64,000 nt of DNA from assembly GCA_016779935.1 (NCBI GenBank), contig JADHMQ010000002.1:1-64000 (forward strand). Direction: 5' to 3'. Position numbers and translations under genes: made by a program. The notes beneath the pieces were generated by a model, which searched no databases, was not told where the DNA came from, and saw only the letters and a program-made list of their open reading frames with translations. Within the stretch, counting starts at the first letter, position 1. Each line of letters begins with the position of its first letter. This document shows positions 54,511 to 61,728 of this stretch, piece after piece. This DNA is from Flavobacteriales bacterium (lineage in GTDB: Bacteria; Bacteroidota; Bacteroidia; Flavobacteriales; UBA7312).

Positions 54511-55056
54511 TTATTTTCCTATGTTTTTAGGTTCTGCTTCAGAAATCTTTTGAGGATATTCTTCTCTAACTTCCTTTTGTTGACGCTTAGATAAATCGCT
54601 GTACATCAGGCCAAATTTTTTCATTGAACTGGCATCTCTTAATTCACGATAAGCTGCGGCCAATTCATTCTGCACCTGTATATAGGTTTCGTATGAAGTA
54701 CCTCTATCATTTTGTAATGATATTATGGCTTTTTGTGGATTGTCTGATGATTCTGGGTCTCTACCTTTATTGTTAATAAAGGCTTTAGCCCCAGCTCTTA
54801 GCTGAGAAATATCTAGGAATTCATTTTCAACCAGCAACTGATTGTTGGAGTTGATAAGAACTACATAGATGTTCTTGGCTTTTATTTGAGAATCGTCTTG
54901 TTCAATTTCTTCTTCAGGCATTGGAGGGAGCTTACGAGCCAAGCCCGTATCAACATCCATGGTAGTAGTTACCAAAAAGAAGATAAGAAGTAAGAAAGCA
55001 ATATCGGCCATAGAGCCTGCATTGATTTCCGATGCGCCTTTTGCTCTTCTTGCCAT
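54511..55056 (-). CDS. exbD: ExbD-type biopolymer transport protein (first copy)
   Basis: A 181-residue relative of the next gene. AGSMADIAFLLLIFFLVTTTM is the membrane helix with the conserved Asp. The periplasmic region is longer and ends in a charged tail (KQQKEVREEYPQKISEAEPKN). It follows the small membrane protein by four bases and precedes the second exbD by two. Two adjacent exbD genes are usual in Bacteroidota Exb operons. Confidence 0.92.
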   Translation of the reverse strand: MARRAKGASEINAGSMADIAFLLLIFFLVTTTMDVDTGLARKLPPMPEEEIEQDDSQIKAKNIYVVLINSNNQLLVENEFLDISQLRAGAKAFINNKGRDPESSDNPQKAIISLQNDRGTSYETYIQVQNELAAAYRELRDASSMKKFGLMYSDLSKRQQKEVREEYPQKISEAEPKNIGK

Positions 55057-55060
55057 AGTT

Positions 55061-55399
55061 CTACTTTTTAAATAGTTTTCCTAGTTCAGCATAAAGAACT
55101 GCAACAATAGCTCCAATAGAGAGGATGTAAAAGGTAATTAAACCCATTCCCACTCTTTTGGTAGAGCCTTCAGTCATTCCAAACTTTTCAGAACCAGGGA
55201 AGTTCATAATATCTCCTGATGCGATAATGTATGAAAGGATGCAAATAAGCACCAATCCACCCACTCCCATCAGCGCGTTTTTTCCTTTAGACGGATTCTT
55301 TGCCAAGAACATAAGCGGATAAACGATGGCTGCAAGGGCAGCAACGCCTATCATTAAGTAGGTAAGAATCAATCCAGCGTTGATTAGAAAATCTGACAT
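55061..55399 (-). CDS. Small membrane protein of the Exb operon, function unknown
   Basis: 112 residues with three predicted helices: about 7-32 (AGLILTYLMIGVAALAAIVYPLMF in parts), 43-62 (LMGVGGLVLICILSYIIASG) and 84-106 (GMGLITFYILSIGAIVAVLY). Between helices 2 and 3 is a polar loop (DIMNFPGSEKFGMTEGSTKR). It is set between exbB and exbD with three and four base gaps, so it is surely co-expressed. I recall similar proteins in the Exb operons of related bacteria but no assigned function. A stator accessory part is the natural guess. Confidence 0.75.
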   Translation of the reverse strand: MSDFLINAGLILTYLMIGVAALAAIVYPLMFLAKNPSKGKNALMGVGGLVLICILSYIIASGDIMNFPGSEKFGMTEGSTKRVGMGLITFYILSIGAIVAVLYAELGKLFKK

Positions 55400-55402
55400 G
55401 CT

Positions 55403-56215
55403 TTATTTGATTTTATTTTTCACTAAAATGTCTACGAAAGAAATAGATGCATCTTCCATAGTGTTTACGATGCTGTCAATTTTAGCAACGATGTAGTTGT
55501 AAAAGATTTGAAGTATCATCGCTACGATAAGACCGAATACCGTTGTTAAAAGTGCTACTTTAATACCTCCAGCAACTAAAGATGGAGAGATATCACCTGC
55601 TGCTTCAATAGCATCAAAGGCACCAATCATACCAATTACAGTACCCATAAAACCAAGCATAGGTGCTAGGGCAATGAATAATGAAATCCAAGAAAGACCT
55701 CTTTCTAATAATCCCATTTGTACACTTCCGTATGCTACAACTGATTTCTCTACAACATCAATACCTTCACCTGAACGGTCTAAACCTTGGTAGAAGATAC
55801 TTGCTACAGGACCAGCAGTGTTTCTGCACACCTCTTTAGCACCTTCAACGTTTCCTGAAGATAATGCACCTTCAATGTCGTTTAGTAATTCATCAGCGTT
55901 TGTAGTCGCTTTGTTTAGGTAGATGATACGCTCAATACATAGTGCTAATCCTAAGATAAGACACAATAGAACGATACCCATGAACGATGGACCACCTTCA
56001 ATAAATTTTTGTTTGATTACTTGGTGAAAAGAAGGGTTTTCAGCGACTTCAGCGCTTTCTGTTGCAGTTGTTTCTACAACTTCTTCTTCAACAGTTTGAG
56101 TTTCTTCAACTTGGGCGGTTGTGTCCACTTCATCTTGAGTAATAGCATATGAAACCTGACTTGTGCCTATTGAAAGGGAAATAGTCAGCATAAAAAGTGC
56201 TAAGAGATTTTTCAT
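55403..56215 (-). CDS. exbB: MotA/TolQ/ExbB proton channel family protein
   Basis: A 270-residue channel subunit of the TonB motor. It has an N-terminal signal-like helix, then an acidic, Thr/Glu-rich stretch (residues about 25-60, TQVEETQTVEEE in part). Three membrane helices follow: FMGIVLLCLILGLALCIERI, ISLFIALAPMLGFMGTVIGMI and VALLTTVFGLIVAMILQIFY. The last two carry the conserved pore residues (GTVIGM, TTVFGL). First gene of exbB-(112 aa)-exbD-exbD. Confidence 0.93.
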   Translation of the reverse strand: MKNLLALFMLTISLSIGTSQVSYAITQDEVDTTAQVEETQTVEEEVVETTATESAEVAENPSFHQVIKQKFIEGGPSFMGIVLLCLILGLALCIERIIYLNKATTNADELLNDIEGALSSGNVEGAKEVCRNTAGPVASIFYQGLDRSGEGIDVVEKSVVAYGSVQMGLLERGLSWISLFIALAPMLGFMGTVIGMIGAFDAIEAAGDISPSLVAGGIKVALLTTVFGLIVAMILQIFYNYIVAKIDSIVNTMEDASISFVDILVKNKIK

Positions 56216-56255
56216 TTTGATATTGTTTTAATTTGATTTAAAATTTTAAGTATCG

Positions 56256-56263
56256 CAAATCTA
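56256..56263 (-). promoter_or_regulatory. -7 box of the exb operon
   Basis: TAGATTTG on the minus strand, exact match, 40 bases before the exbB ATG. Confidence 0.5.
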
Positions 56264-56355
56264 CATAAATAATTTTTAAAAAAATACACTCTAAATACAT
56301 ATGTTGCGTCCAATAAGCTTAATGTGTTTTTGTCCTTAGATTCAAAAAATCAAGT

Positions 56356-56520
56356 ATGTTGGATTTTAATCAATTATTTTCGTTCTTGTATTATTTAACT
56401 CACCAAGATGAGATAGTTCTAAGTCAAGATTTTAGTTTCATCATATATTCTATTATTGGTGCTTCTTCTGTTTTCTTTGCACCCCTATTGCAGAAATTTT
56501 TTAATCGATTGTTCAAATAA
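56356..56520 (+). CDS. Possible 54-residue small membrane protein
   Basis: An ORF from ATG 56356 to TAA 56520 in an otherwise empty gap. It encodes a mixed front half, then a hydrophobic helix (FIIYSIIGASSVFFAPLLQK) and a basic end (RLFK), which would suit a single-pass small protein. No family is recognised and no promoter box lies just upstream. A random ORF in AT-rich sequence is a real alternative. Confidence 0.3.
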   Translation: MLDFNQLFSFLYYLTHQDEIVLSQDFSFIIYSIIGASSVFFAPLLQKFFNRLFK

Positions 56521-56542
56521 CTTAAAAGGTTTTTCCATTGTT

Positions 56543-56566
56543 GGCGCGAGCATCCTTGCTCGTGCC
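56543..56566. repeat. REP-like GC-rich palindrome
   Basis: GGCGCGAGCA (56543-56552) pairs with TGCTCGTGCC (56557-56566) over a 4-base loop, with one G-T pair. It is far richer in GC than the region around it. It has no T-tail, so it is unlikely to be a terminator. Such palindromes are typical of scattered extragenic repeats moved by RAYT transposases. Only this one copy was found in the window. Confidence 0.45.
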
Positions 56567-56592
56567 ACTCTATTTTAGGTCTTTAAATAGAA

Positions 56593-56615
56593 AAAACACC
56601 CTTTTGGGTGCTTTT
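56593..56615 (-). terminator. Terminator downstream of tRNA-Ser
   Basis: On the minus strand GCACCC, loop AAAA, GGGTG, then T6 directly after the tRNA gene. The stem is short but the T-run is good. Confidence 0.65.
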
Positions 56616-56623
56616 GTCTATTG

Positions 56624-56708
56624 CGGAAAGGAAGGGATTCGAACCCCCGATACGTTTCCGTATACACGCTTTCCAAGCGTGCGCCTTAAGCCACTCGGCC
56701 ACCTTTCC
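56624..56708 (-). tRNA. tRNA-Ser (GGA)
   Basis: 85 bases reading GGAAAGGTGGCCGAGTGG at the 5' end. The acceptor stem GGAAAGG pairs with CCTTTCC. The anticodon loop TTGGAAA carries GGA, which reads UCC and UCU serine codons. A long variable arm (tatacggaaacgtatc) marks a class II tRNA, and the T-loop is GGTTCGAATCC. The discriminator is G, as in serine tRNAs. CCA is not encoded (the next bases read CAA), so it must be added by the CCA enzyme. Confidence 0.96.
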
Positions 56709-56719
56709 AGTAGGGTTGG

Positions 56720-56727
56720 CAAATCTA
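56720..56727 (-). promoter_or_regulatory. -7 box of tRNA-Ser
   Basis: TAGATTTG on the minus strand, exact match, 11 bases before the mature tRNA 5' end, implying a short leader for RNase P to remove. It lies between ansA and the tRNA gene. Confidence 0.6.
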
Positions 56728-56738
56728 CTAAATGAAAT

Positions 56739-57743
56739 TTAATTGGTGAGTTCTCCCCTCATTGAAATTTGAAGAAGTTCCTTAATCTTTTCAATTGGAT
56801 ACCCTTCGCCAATTAAGTACATGAGTTTGGTTAATGCCGCTTCAGTAGTCATATCTTTACCACTAACCACTCCCAACTCTTCTAGCTTTGAGCTGGTTTC
56901 ATATAATCCTTGGCTAACGCTTCCGGAGAGGCACTGACTGATATTCAAAATGATTTTATTGTTTTCTATGGCTTCTTTCAAAGCATCAATAAACCAGTCT
57001 GAAGTAGTAGCGTTCCCTGAGCCAAAAGTTTCTAGAACAATAGCTTTGTAAGGCAATCTAAGGGTGCTTTGAATAAAATTTTTATTCATGTTTGGGAACA
57101 GTTTTAGCATCATTACGTCATTGGACAGTGAGGTATGAACGGCAAATTCCTTGTCAGTATGGTCGTAACTGATAGGGTTGTATTTTATTTGTAAGCCAGC
57201 TTCTGCAAGGGGGATGAAGTTGGGACTTTTAAAAGCTTCGAAGTGCTCGGCATTTATTTTTATACTTCGGTTTCCTCTCAGTAGTCGGTATTCAAAGTAA
57301 ACGCAAACTTCAGGCACTTTTCCTTCAGCTGCAATTTCTATGGATGAGATAATATTTTCTTTGGCATCCGTTCGTCTTACACCTATGGGCAGTTGTGCGC
57401 CTGTTAGTACTACAGGTTTATGTAGGTTTTCGAGCATAAAGCTCAATACAGATGCCGTATATGCCATAGTATCAGAGCCGTGAAGGATTACAAAGCCATC
57501 AAATTTGGTATATTCTTTTTGTATGATTTCAGCCAGTTGTACCCATACGTCTTGATTCATGTTTGAGGAATCAATAGGGGGGTCAATGCTAGTGGTATGT
57601 ATTTTGATATCAAAGCTATTGAGTTCAGGAATTTGACTTTTAAGTTTTTCTAAATCAAAGGCTTTGAGGCCGCCATTGCCTGACTTGTACATGCCAATAG
57701 TTCCGCCAGTATAAATAAGTAGTACAGATTTTAAATGTGTCAT
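56739..57743 (-). CDS. ansA: Type I L-asparaginase
   Basis: Hydrolyses L-asparagine to aspartate and ammonia in the cytoplasm. In 334 residues the two catalytic threonine regions are visible: LLIYTGGTIGMYKS (residues 8-21) and FVILHGSDTMAYTASVLSFM. VVLTGAQLPIGVRRTDAKEN is also conserved. No signal peptide is present, which matches the cytoplasmic type I. It overlaps tatD by four bases. Confidence 0.93.
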   Translation of the reverse strand: MTHLKSVLLIYTGGTIGMYKSGNGGLKAFDLEKLKSQIPELNSFDIKIHTTSIDPPIDSSNMNQDVWVQLAEIIQKEYTKFDGFVILHGSDTMAYTASVLSFMLENLHKPVVLTGAQLPIGVRRTDAKENIISSIEIAAEGKVPEVCVYFEYRLLRGNRSIKINAEHFEAFKSPNFIPLAEAGLQIKYNPISYDHTDKEFAVHTSLSNDVMMLKLFPNMNKNFIQSTLRLPYKAIVLETFGSGNATTSDWFIDALKEAIENNKIILNISQCLSGSVSQGLYETSSKLEELGVVSGKDMTTEAALTKLMYLIGEGYPIEKIKELLQISMRGELTN

Positions 57744-58507
57744 AATTTAAATAATGTATTAGCATTGTGAGTGGTCCTTTCGGCAACTTCTTCTATGTTA
57801 ATCTCATGAATGTCTGCCAGTTTTTGTGCCATTAAAGGTAAAAATGAGCTTTCATTACGCTTGCCTCTATGTGGTGTAGGAGCGAGGTAGGGACTGTCGG
57901 TTTCCAAAATAAGATGTTCTAAGGAAAACTCTTTTAGAGTCTTGTCCAGTCCGCTATTTTTGAAGGTAGCTACTCCTCCAACCCCTAGCATAAAGCCTAG
58001 CTCTATGGCTTTTTTTCCTTGTTCGACGGTGCCAGTAAAGCAGTGAAAAACGCCTCTTAACATGTCGTCATTCACCTCTTCAATAACTTCAAATACCTCA
58101 TCAAAACTTTCTCGTATGTGAATGGCTACTGGCAAATTGTACTTCTTTCCCCACATGAGTTGTTGATGAAACGCCTCTTTTTGAATGTGTAAAGTACTTT
58201 TGTCCCAATACAAATCGATGCCTATTTCGCCCACCGCGACATATTTTCCTTTGTCTAAATGAGCTTTGATGATCTCCAATTCCTCCAAATAGTTTTCCTT
58301 TACATCGCAAGGGTGAAGACCCATCATTGGAAAGCAATGTGAAGGGAAATCTGCACATAGTTTATGCATAGCATCAATGGTTTCGCTACTGATGTTGGGG
58401 AGCAACATTTTGCTTACGCCTTTGTCAATGGCATTTTGAACAACTTGATGTCTGTCTTCATCAAATTGACTGCTAAACAAATGGGTATGTGTATCAATCA
58501 GATTCAT
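57740..58507 (-). CDS. tatD: TatD family deoxyribonuclease
   Basis: Metal-dependent 3'-5' nuclease linked to DNA repair and turnover, with 255 residues. IDTHTHLFS (His7 and His9) binds metal, VAVGEIGIDLYWD supplies a Glu, HIRES and HCFTGT histidines, and LETDSPYLAPTPHRGKRNE the final Asp. ansA follows in the same unit. The promoter box lies five bases before the ATG. Confidence 0.93.
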   Translation of the reverse strand: MNLIDTHTHLFSSQFDEDRHQVVQNAIDKGVSKMLLPNISSETIDAMHKLCADFPSHCFPMMGLHPCDVKENYLEELEIIKAHLDKGKYVAVGEIGIDLYWDKSTLHIQKEAFHQQLMWGKKYNLPVAIHIRESFDEVFEVIEEVNDDMLRGVFHCFTGTVEQGKKAIELGFMLGVGGVATFKNSGLDKTLKEFSLEHLILETDSPYLAPTPHRGKRNESSFLPLMAQKLADIHEINIEEVAERTTHNANTLFKL

Positions 58508-58512
58508 GGGGG

Positions 58513-58520
58513 CAAAATTA
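58513..58520 (-). promoter_or_regulatory. -7 box of tatD-ansA
   Basis: TAATTTTG on the minus strand, exact match, five bases before the tatD ATG. Confidence 0.6.
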
Positions 58521-58532
58521 GGATAATTTATT

Positions 58533-58540
58533 TAGCTTTG
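58533..58540 (+). promoter_or_regulatory. -7 box of the GT9 gene
   Basis: TAGCTTTG, exact match, four bases before ATG 58545, divergent from the tatD box 12 bases away. Confidence 0.6.
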
Positions 58541-58544
58541 AACG

Positions 58545-59486
58545 ATGTCTAAACCAATGAAAATATTAGTTATTCGCTTGAGTTCTATTGGTGATATTGT
58601 ATTGACATCTCCTGTTGTTAGAGTATTGAAAAAGCAGCTTAATGCTGAGGTTCATTTCCTTACAAAAAAGGCATTTGCAAAATGGCTATGCCATAATCCA
58701 TACATAGATAGGATTCGCCATTATGAGGATGGCACAGAGCCTTTGCAAACTGAAGGCTATGATTTTGTGGTGGATTTGCATCATAACTTACGTACTCTAA
58801 AAATAAAACGGGCATTGAAGCTACCGTCTACAAGTGTTAATAAATTGAATATTAGAAAGTTTTTATTGACAACTTTTAAGATAAACCTCATGCCTCCTAT
58901 ACATATGGTAGATAGAAACATAGCTACTGTAGAGCATTTGGGCGTAAAAAACGACATGCAGGGCTTAGATTTTTTTATTCCTGAGACAGAATCTTTACCA
59001 AAGGCCTTTCAATTAAAAGACCCATTCGTTGCTGTAGTTATTGGGGGGCAACACTCTACTAAGATACTACCAACCTTCAAACTCATTGAATTGTGTAAGC
59101 AACTAAACCGAAAGTTTGTTTTGGTTGGTGGGTCTGAGGATGCTGAACGTGGTAGAGAAATTATAAGTCAAACGGAATTTGGACTAAATGCTTGTGGAGA
59201 ATTATCGCTTACCCAATCGGCATTATTGGTGAAAGGGGCAGAATTTGTAGTATCACACGATACAGGAATGATGCATATTTCAGCAGCTTTAAAGAAAAAG
59301 ATTTTTTCTGTTTGGGGCAATACGGCACCCCCTTTTGGGATGGTTCCTTATCTTCCTGACCCTGAGTCAGTAATTGTAGAAAATAAAGAACTAGGCTGTC
59401 GCCCTTGTTCAAAAATTGGCTATTCGAAATGCCCAAGAGGACATTTTAAATGTATGAAAGAAATAGATTTATCGCCTATTAAGTAA
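58545..59486 (+). CDS. Glycosyltransferase family 9 protein
   Basis: A 313-residue relative of the LPS heptosyltransferases. KILVIRLSSIGDIVLTSPVV is the family start, and the second half has VSHDTGMMHISAALKKKIFSVWGNTAPPFG, the sugar-nucleotide site. A Cys-rich end (LGCRPCSKIGYSKCPRGHFKCM) is a common form of this family. It likely adds a core sugar to lipid A. Which sugar is unknown. A second Met at codon 5 is a possible alternative start. Its end overlaps the convergent thioesterase gene by eight bases. Confidence 0.88.
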   Translation: MSKPMKILVIRLSSIGDIVLTSPVVRVLKKQLNAEVHFLTKKAFAKWLCHNPYIDRIRHYEDGTEPLQTEGYDFVVDLHHNLRTLKIKRALKLPSTSVNKLNIRKFLLTTFKINLMPPIHMVDRNIATVEHLGVKNDMQGLDFFIPETESLPKAFQLKDPFVAVVIGGQHSTKILPTFKLIELCKQLNRKFVLVGGSEDAERGREIISQTEFGLNACGELSLTQSALLVKGAEFVVSHDTGMMHISAALKKKIFSVWGNTAPPFGMVPYLPDPESVIVENKELGCRPCSKIGYSKCPRGHFKCMKEIDLSPIK

Positions 59487-59988
59487 ATAAGGCTTTCAGT
59501 TCAGAAGCTTCTTCTGGCTTCATTCTTCCCGATAAAATAAGACTTAATTGTCGTCTTCTCAAAGCCCCTTCAAAGCGTTCTTTTTCCAATTCAGATTCTG
59601 GTGCGATAGATGGAACAGCAATAGGACTTCCTAATTGATCTACAGCTACAAATGTATAAATGGCTTCATTGCATTTTTGTCTGCCTTTAGTCGATTGGTT
59701 TTCCATCCACACATCTACAAATACTTCCATAGAGGATTTGAATGCTCTGGAAATTTTAGCTTCTAATGTAACAATACTTCCTCTAGGAATTGGTTTTTCA
59801 AAGGATACGTTATTGACTGAAGCAGTTACTACGATTCTGCCACAATGGCGATGTGCAGAAATAGCGGCTGCTATATCCATCCAATGGAGCAGTCGACCTC
59901 CCATTAAATTATCTAAATTATTGGTATCGTTAGGAAGAACCATCTCTGTAAGAGTGGCTAAACTTTGTAAAGGTTTTTTAGAAGACAT
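59479..59988 (-). CDS. Acyl-CoA thioesterase, hotdog fold
   Basis: A 169-residue cytoplasmic enzyme that releases fatty acids from CoA. DTNNLDNLMGGRLLHWMDIAAAISAHRH holds the active-site region with the conserved Asn and Asp, and VTASVNNVSFEKPIPRGSIVTLEAKI is the family core. It resembles YciA/ACOT-type proteins. The gene is three bases downstream of the HU/SPOR gene, so it is co-transcribed with it; the reason for that pairing is not evident. Confidence 0.88.
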   Translation of the reverse strand: MSSKKPLQSLATLTEMVLPNDTNNLDNLMGGRLLHWMDIAAAISAHRHCGRIVVTASVNNVSFEKPIPRGSIVTLEAKISRAFKSSMEVFVDVWMENQSTKGRQKCNEAIYTFVAVDQLGSPIAVPSIAPESELEKERFEGALRRRQLSLILSGRMKPEEASELKALFT

Positions 59989-59991
59989 TGT

Positions 59992-60987
59992 TTAGTGTGT
60001 TGAAAGAAGCCAAGCGCTAGGGTTGGTCTTCTTAATTTCTCGTAAAGCCAAAATTGCATCGGATGAATTTACGAATCCATCATAAGATACTCTGTAAAGT
60101 CCAGACTTACTTTTGCCTACAATTTTGGAAGTTGAAAAGTTTGATTTCTTTAAGCTTGAAATCATTTTGTTAGCATTTCTTTCAGAAGAAAAAGCCCCTG
60201 CAATAATGAAGTGTTTTGGAACCTCATTTACTTCTTCAACAACAGTGGTCATAGAATTCTTTGCTTCATAAAAAGATAATACAGCCTCTTCAATGTTGTT
60301 GGTTGGACTTTCTACATCGAATGTAGATGAATGGGTAGTTACAGTTTCTGCCACTTCCACAACTGTTGAGTTTGACGACCCAAAAGGGGATAGGTTAGCA
60401 TAGACAGAGTGTATCTTGCCTTTATTAGAAATGCCTAAAGCACTCACCATCAAAAGTGGAATGAGGACTGCTGCTGCTCTAAGCCAAGGCTTTTTGTTGC
60501 TTGGTAAATGAGCTTTATCAATATGTTTGATTTTCTCCTCAAAACGTTCTTGAACAGAAGTGCGCTGAATAGCTGGATATTGAATGGTAGAAAAGCCATA
60601 ACTATCAAGCAAGTGATTCCTTGAATTTGATTGAACAAACAACACTTTATTTTCAGAAGTTAGCAATAATGTTCCAAGCTCATCAATGAATACCTTTTTA
60701 TGTAGTGATAAAGATTCATTTAAATTAAGGACGTATTTGTCCAGTTCTTTTTTAGCTTGTTTGAAGGTTAGACCTTCTCCAACTGCAATTTCATTAACAA
60801 GTAGTCCGTCGTTATTTTTAAGACTTCTATTGAAAACAATAGACTTCTTTGGAGCAAACATATGATTCGTTCTACTATCGATAAAAGCAGATTCGTAGTT
60901 GGCTACAAAGCCGCCAAACTCTGGGATAATCACGCAGTTATGTTCGCAAAGTAAATCTGAAATATGCTTGTTAATGTTTGTTTTCAT
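59992..60987 (-). CDS. HU-CCDC81 and SPOR domain protein
   Basis: A 331-residue protein with three parts. Residues 1-130 form an HU-like (CCDC81-type) domain (ISDLLCEHNCVIIPEFGGFVANY, VFIDELGTLLLTSENKVLFV). A single helix lies at about 165-182 (AAAVLIPLLMVSALGI). Residues 255-331 are a SPOR domain (FIIAGAFSSERNANKMISSL, SGLYRVSYDGF), which binds denuded septal glycan. The layout puts the HU-like part in the cytoplasm and SPOR in the periplasm at the division site. Only a near-match -7 box lies upstream. Confidence 0.88.
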   Translation of the reverse strand: MKTNINKHISDLLCEHNCVIIPEFGGFVANYESAFIDSRTNHMFAPKKSIVFNRSLKNNDGLLVNEIAVGEGLTFKQAKKELDKYVLNLNESLSLHKKVFIDELGTLLLTSENKVLFVQSNSRNHLLDSYGFSTIQYPAIQRTSVQERFEEKIKHIDKAHLPSNKKPWLRAAAVLIPLLMVSALGISNKGKIHSVYANLSPFGSSNSTVVEVAETVTTHSSTFDVESPTNNIEEAVLSFYEAKNSMTTVVEEVNEVPKHFIIAGAFSSERNANKMISSLKKSNFSTSKIVGKSKSGLYRVSYDGFVNSSDAILALREIKKTNPSAWLLSTH

Positions 60988-61017
60988 CGTGTTGCTAAAA
61001 TATTATTTTCGATAAGT

Positions 61018-61728
61018 CTACCCAAATCTTTCAATAATTTTTTTCAAATCTTCTTTAGTATCTACCGAATAGGTGTCAAAAGGCGTTATTTTAACCGTAA
61101 TATTATAGCCATTTTCTAACCATCGCCATTGTTCTAATTTTAACTCAATTTCTTTTGGAGACGGCTTCAGTTCAGATATTTCTTTCAGTATATCAGAACG
61201 AAAAGCATACAGTCCTATATGTTTGTAGAAAGTATTCGCCTTGAATGGGCTACTGACGATTCTATCAAATGAAACCGCCATTTCATTTTCATCAAAAAGA
61301 ACCTTTGGCTTATTGTAATTTTGTAGTTCTTCAGCTTCTTCAATTCGCTGAGCTAGGGTAGATATCTGCGTATTGGCGTTTTCAAAAGTATCAATAAGTT
61401 GGTTGATCTGTTCTGCTTCAATGAAAGGCTCATCACCTTGAATATTTACCACAACATCAAAGTCATTTGAAAACCCTTCAAAAACTTCTTTACATCTGTC
61501 AGTGCCGCTGAGGTGTTTATCAGAAGTCAGTTTTACCTTACCTTTAAATGATAGAACTTCATGTACAATTCGTTCATCATCAGTCGCAACAAATACATCA
61601 TCTAATCTTGATTTTTTAGCTTGTTCATACACGCGTTGAATCATGCTTTTGCCAAGTATATCGGCTAGAGGTTTTCCTGGAAATCTACTGGACTGGTATC
61701 TGGCAGGGATTATACCAACTGTTTTCAT
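61018..61728 (-). CDS. kdsB: 3-deoxy-manno-octulosonate cytidylyltransferase
   Basis: Activates Kdo as CMP-Kdo for the inner core of LPS. The 236 residues start GIIPARYQSSRFPGKPLADI, the CTP-binding loop. VATDDERI, SGTDRCKEV and VVNIQGDEPFI are conserved, with the metal-binding Asp in GDEP. KHIGLYAFRSDIL and YSVDTKEDLKKI close the fold. The ATG overlaps the stop of the TonB receptor gene by four bases. Confidence 0.95.
   Translation of the reverse strand: MKTVGIIPARYQSSRFPGKPLADILGKSMIQRVYEQAKKSRLDDVFVATDDERIVHEVLSFKGKVKLTSDKHLSGTDRCKEVFEGFSNDFDVVVNIQGDEPFIEAEQINQLIDTFENANTQISTLAQRIEEAEELQNYNKPKVLFDENEMAVSFDRIVSSPFKANTFYKHIGLYAFRSDILKEISELKPSPKEIELKLEQWRWLENGYNITVKITPFDTYSVDTKEDLKKIIERFG

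Noticed and set aside
59660-59995. 111-residue ORF antisense to the thioesterase
   Set aside because: Explained by the real gene on the other strand; composition is typical of a shadow frame.
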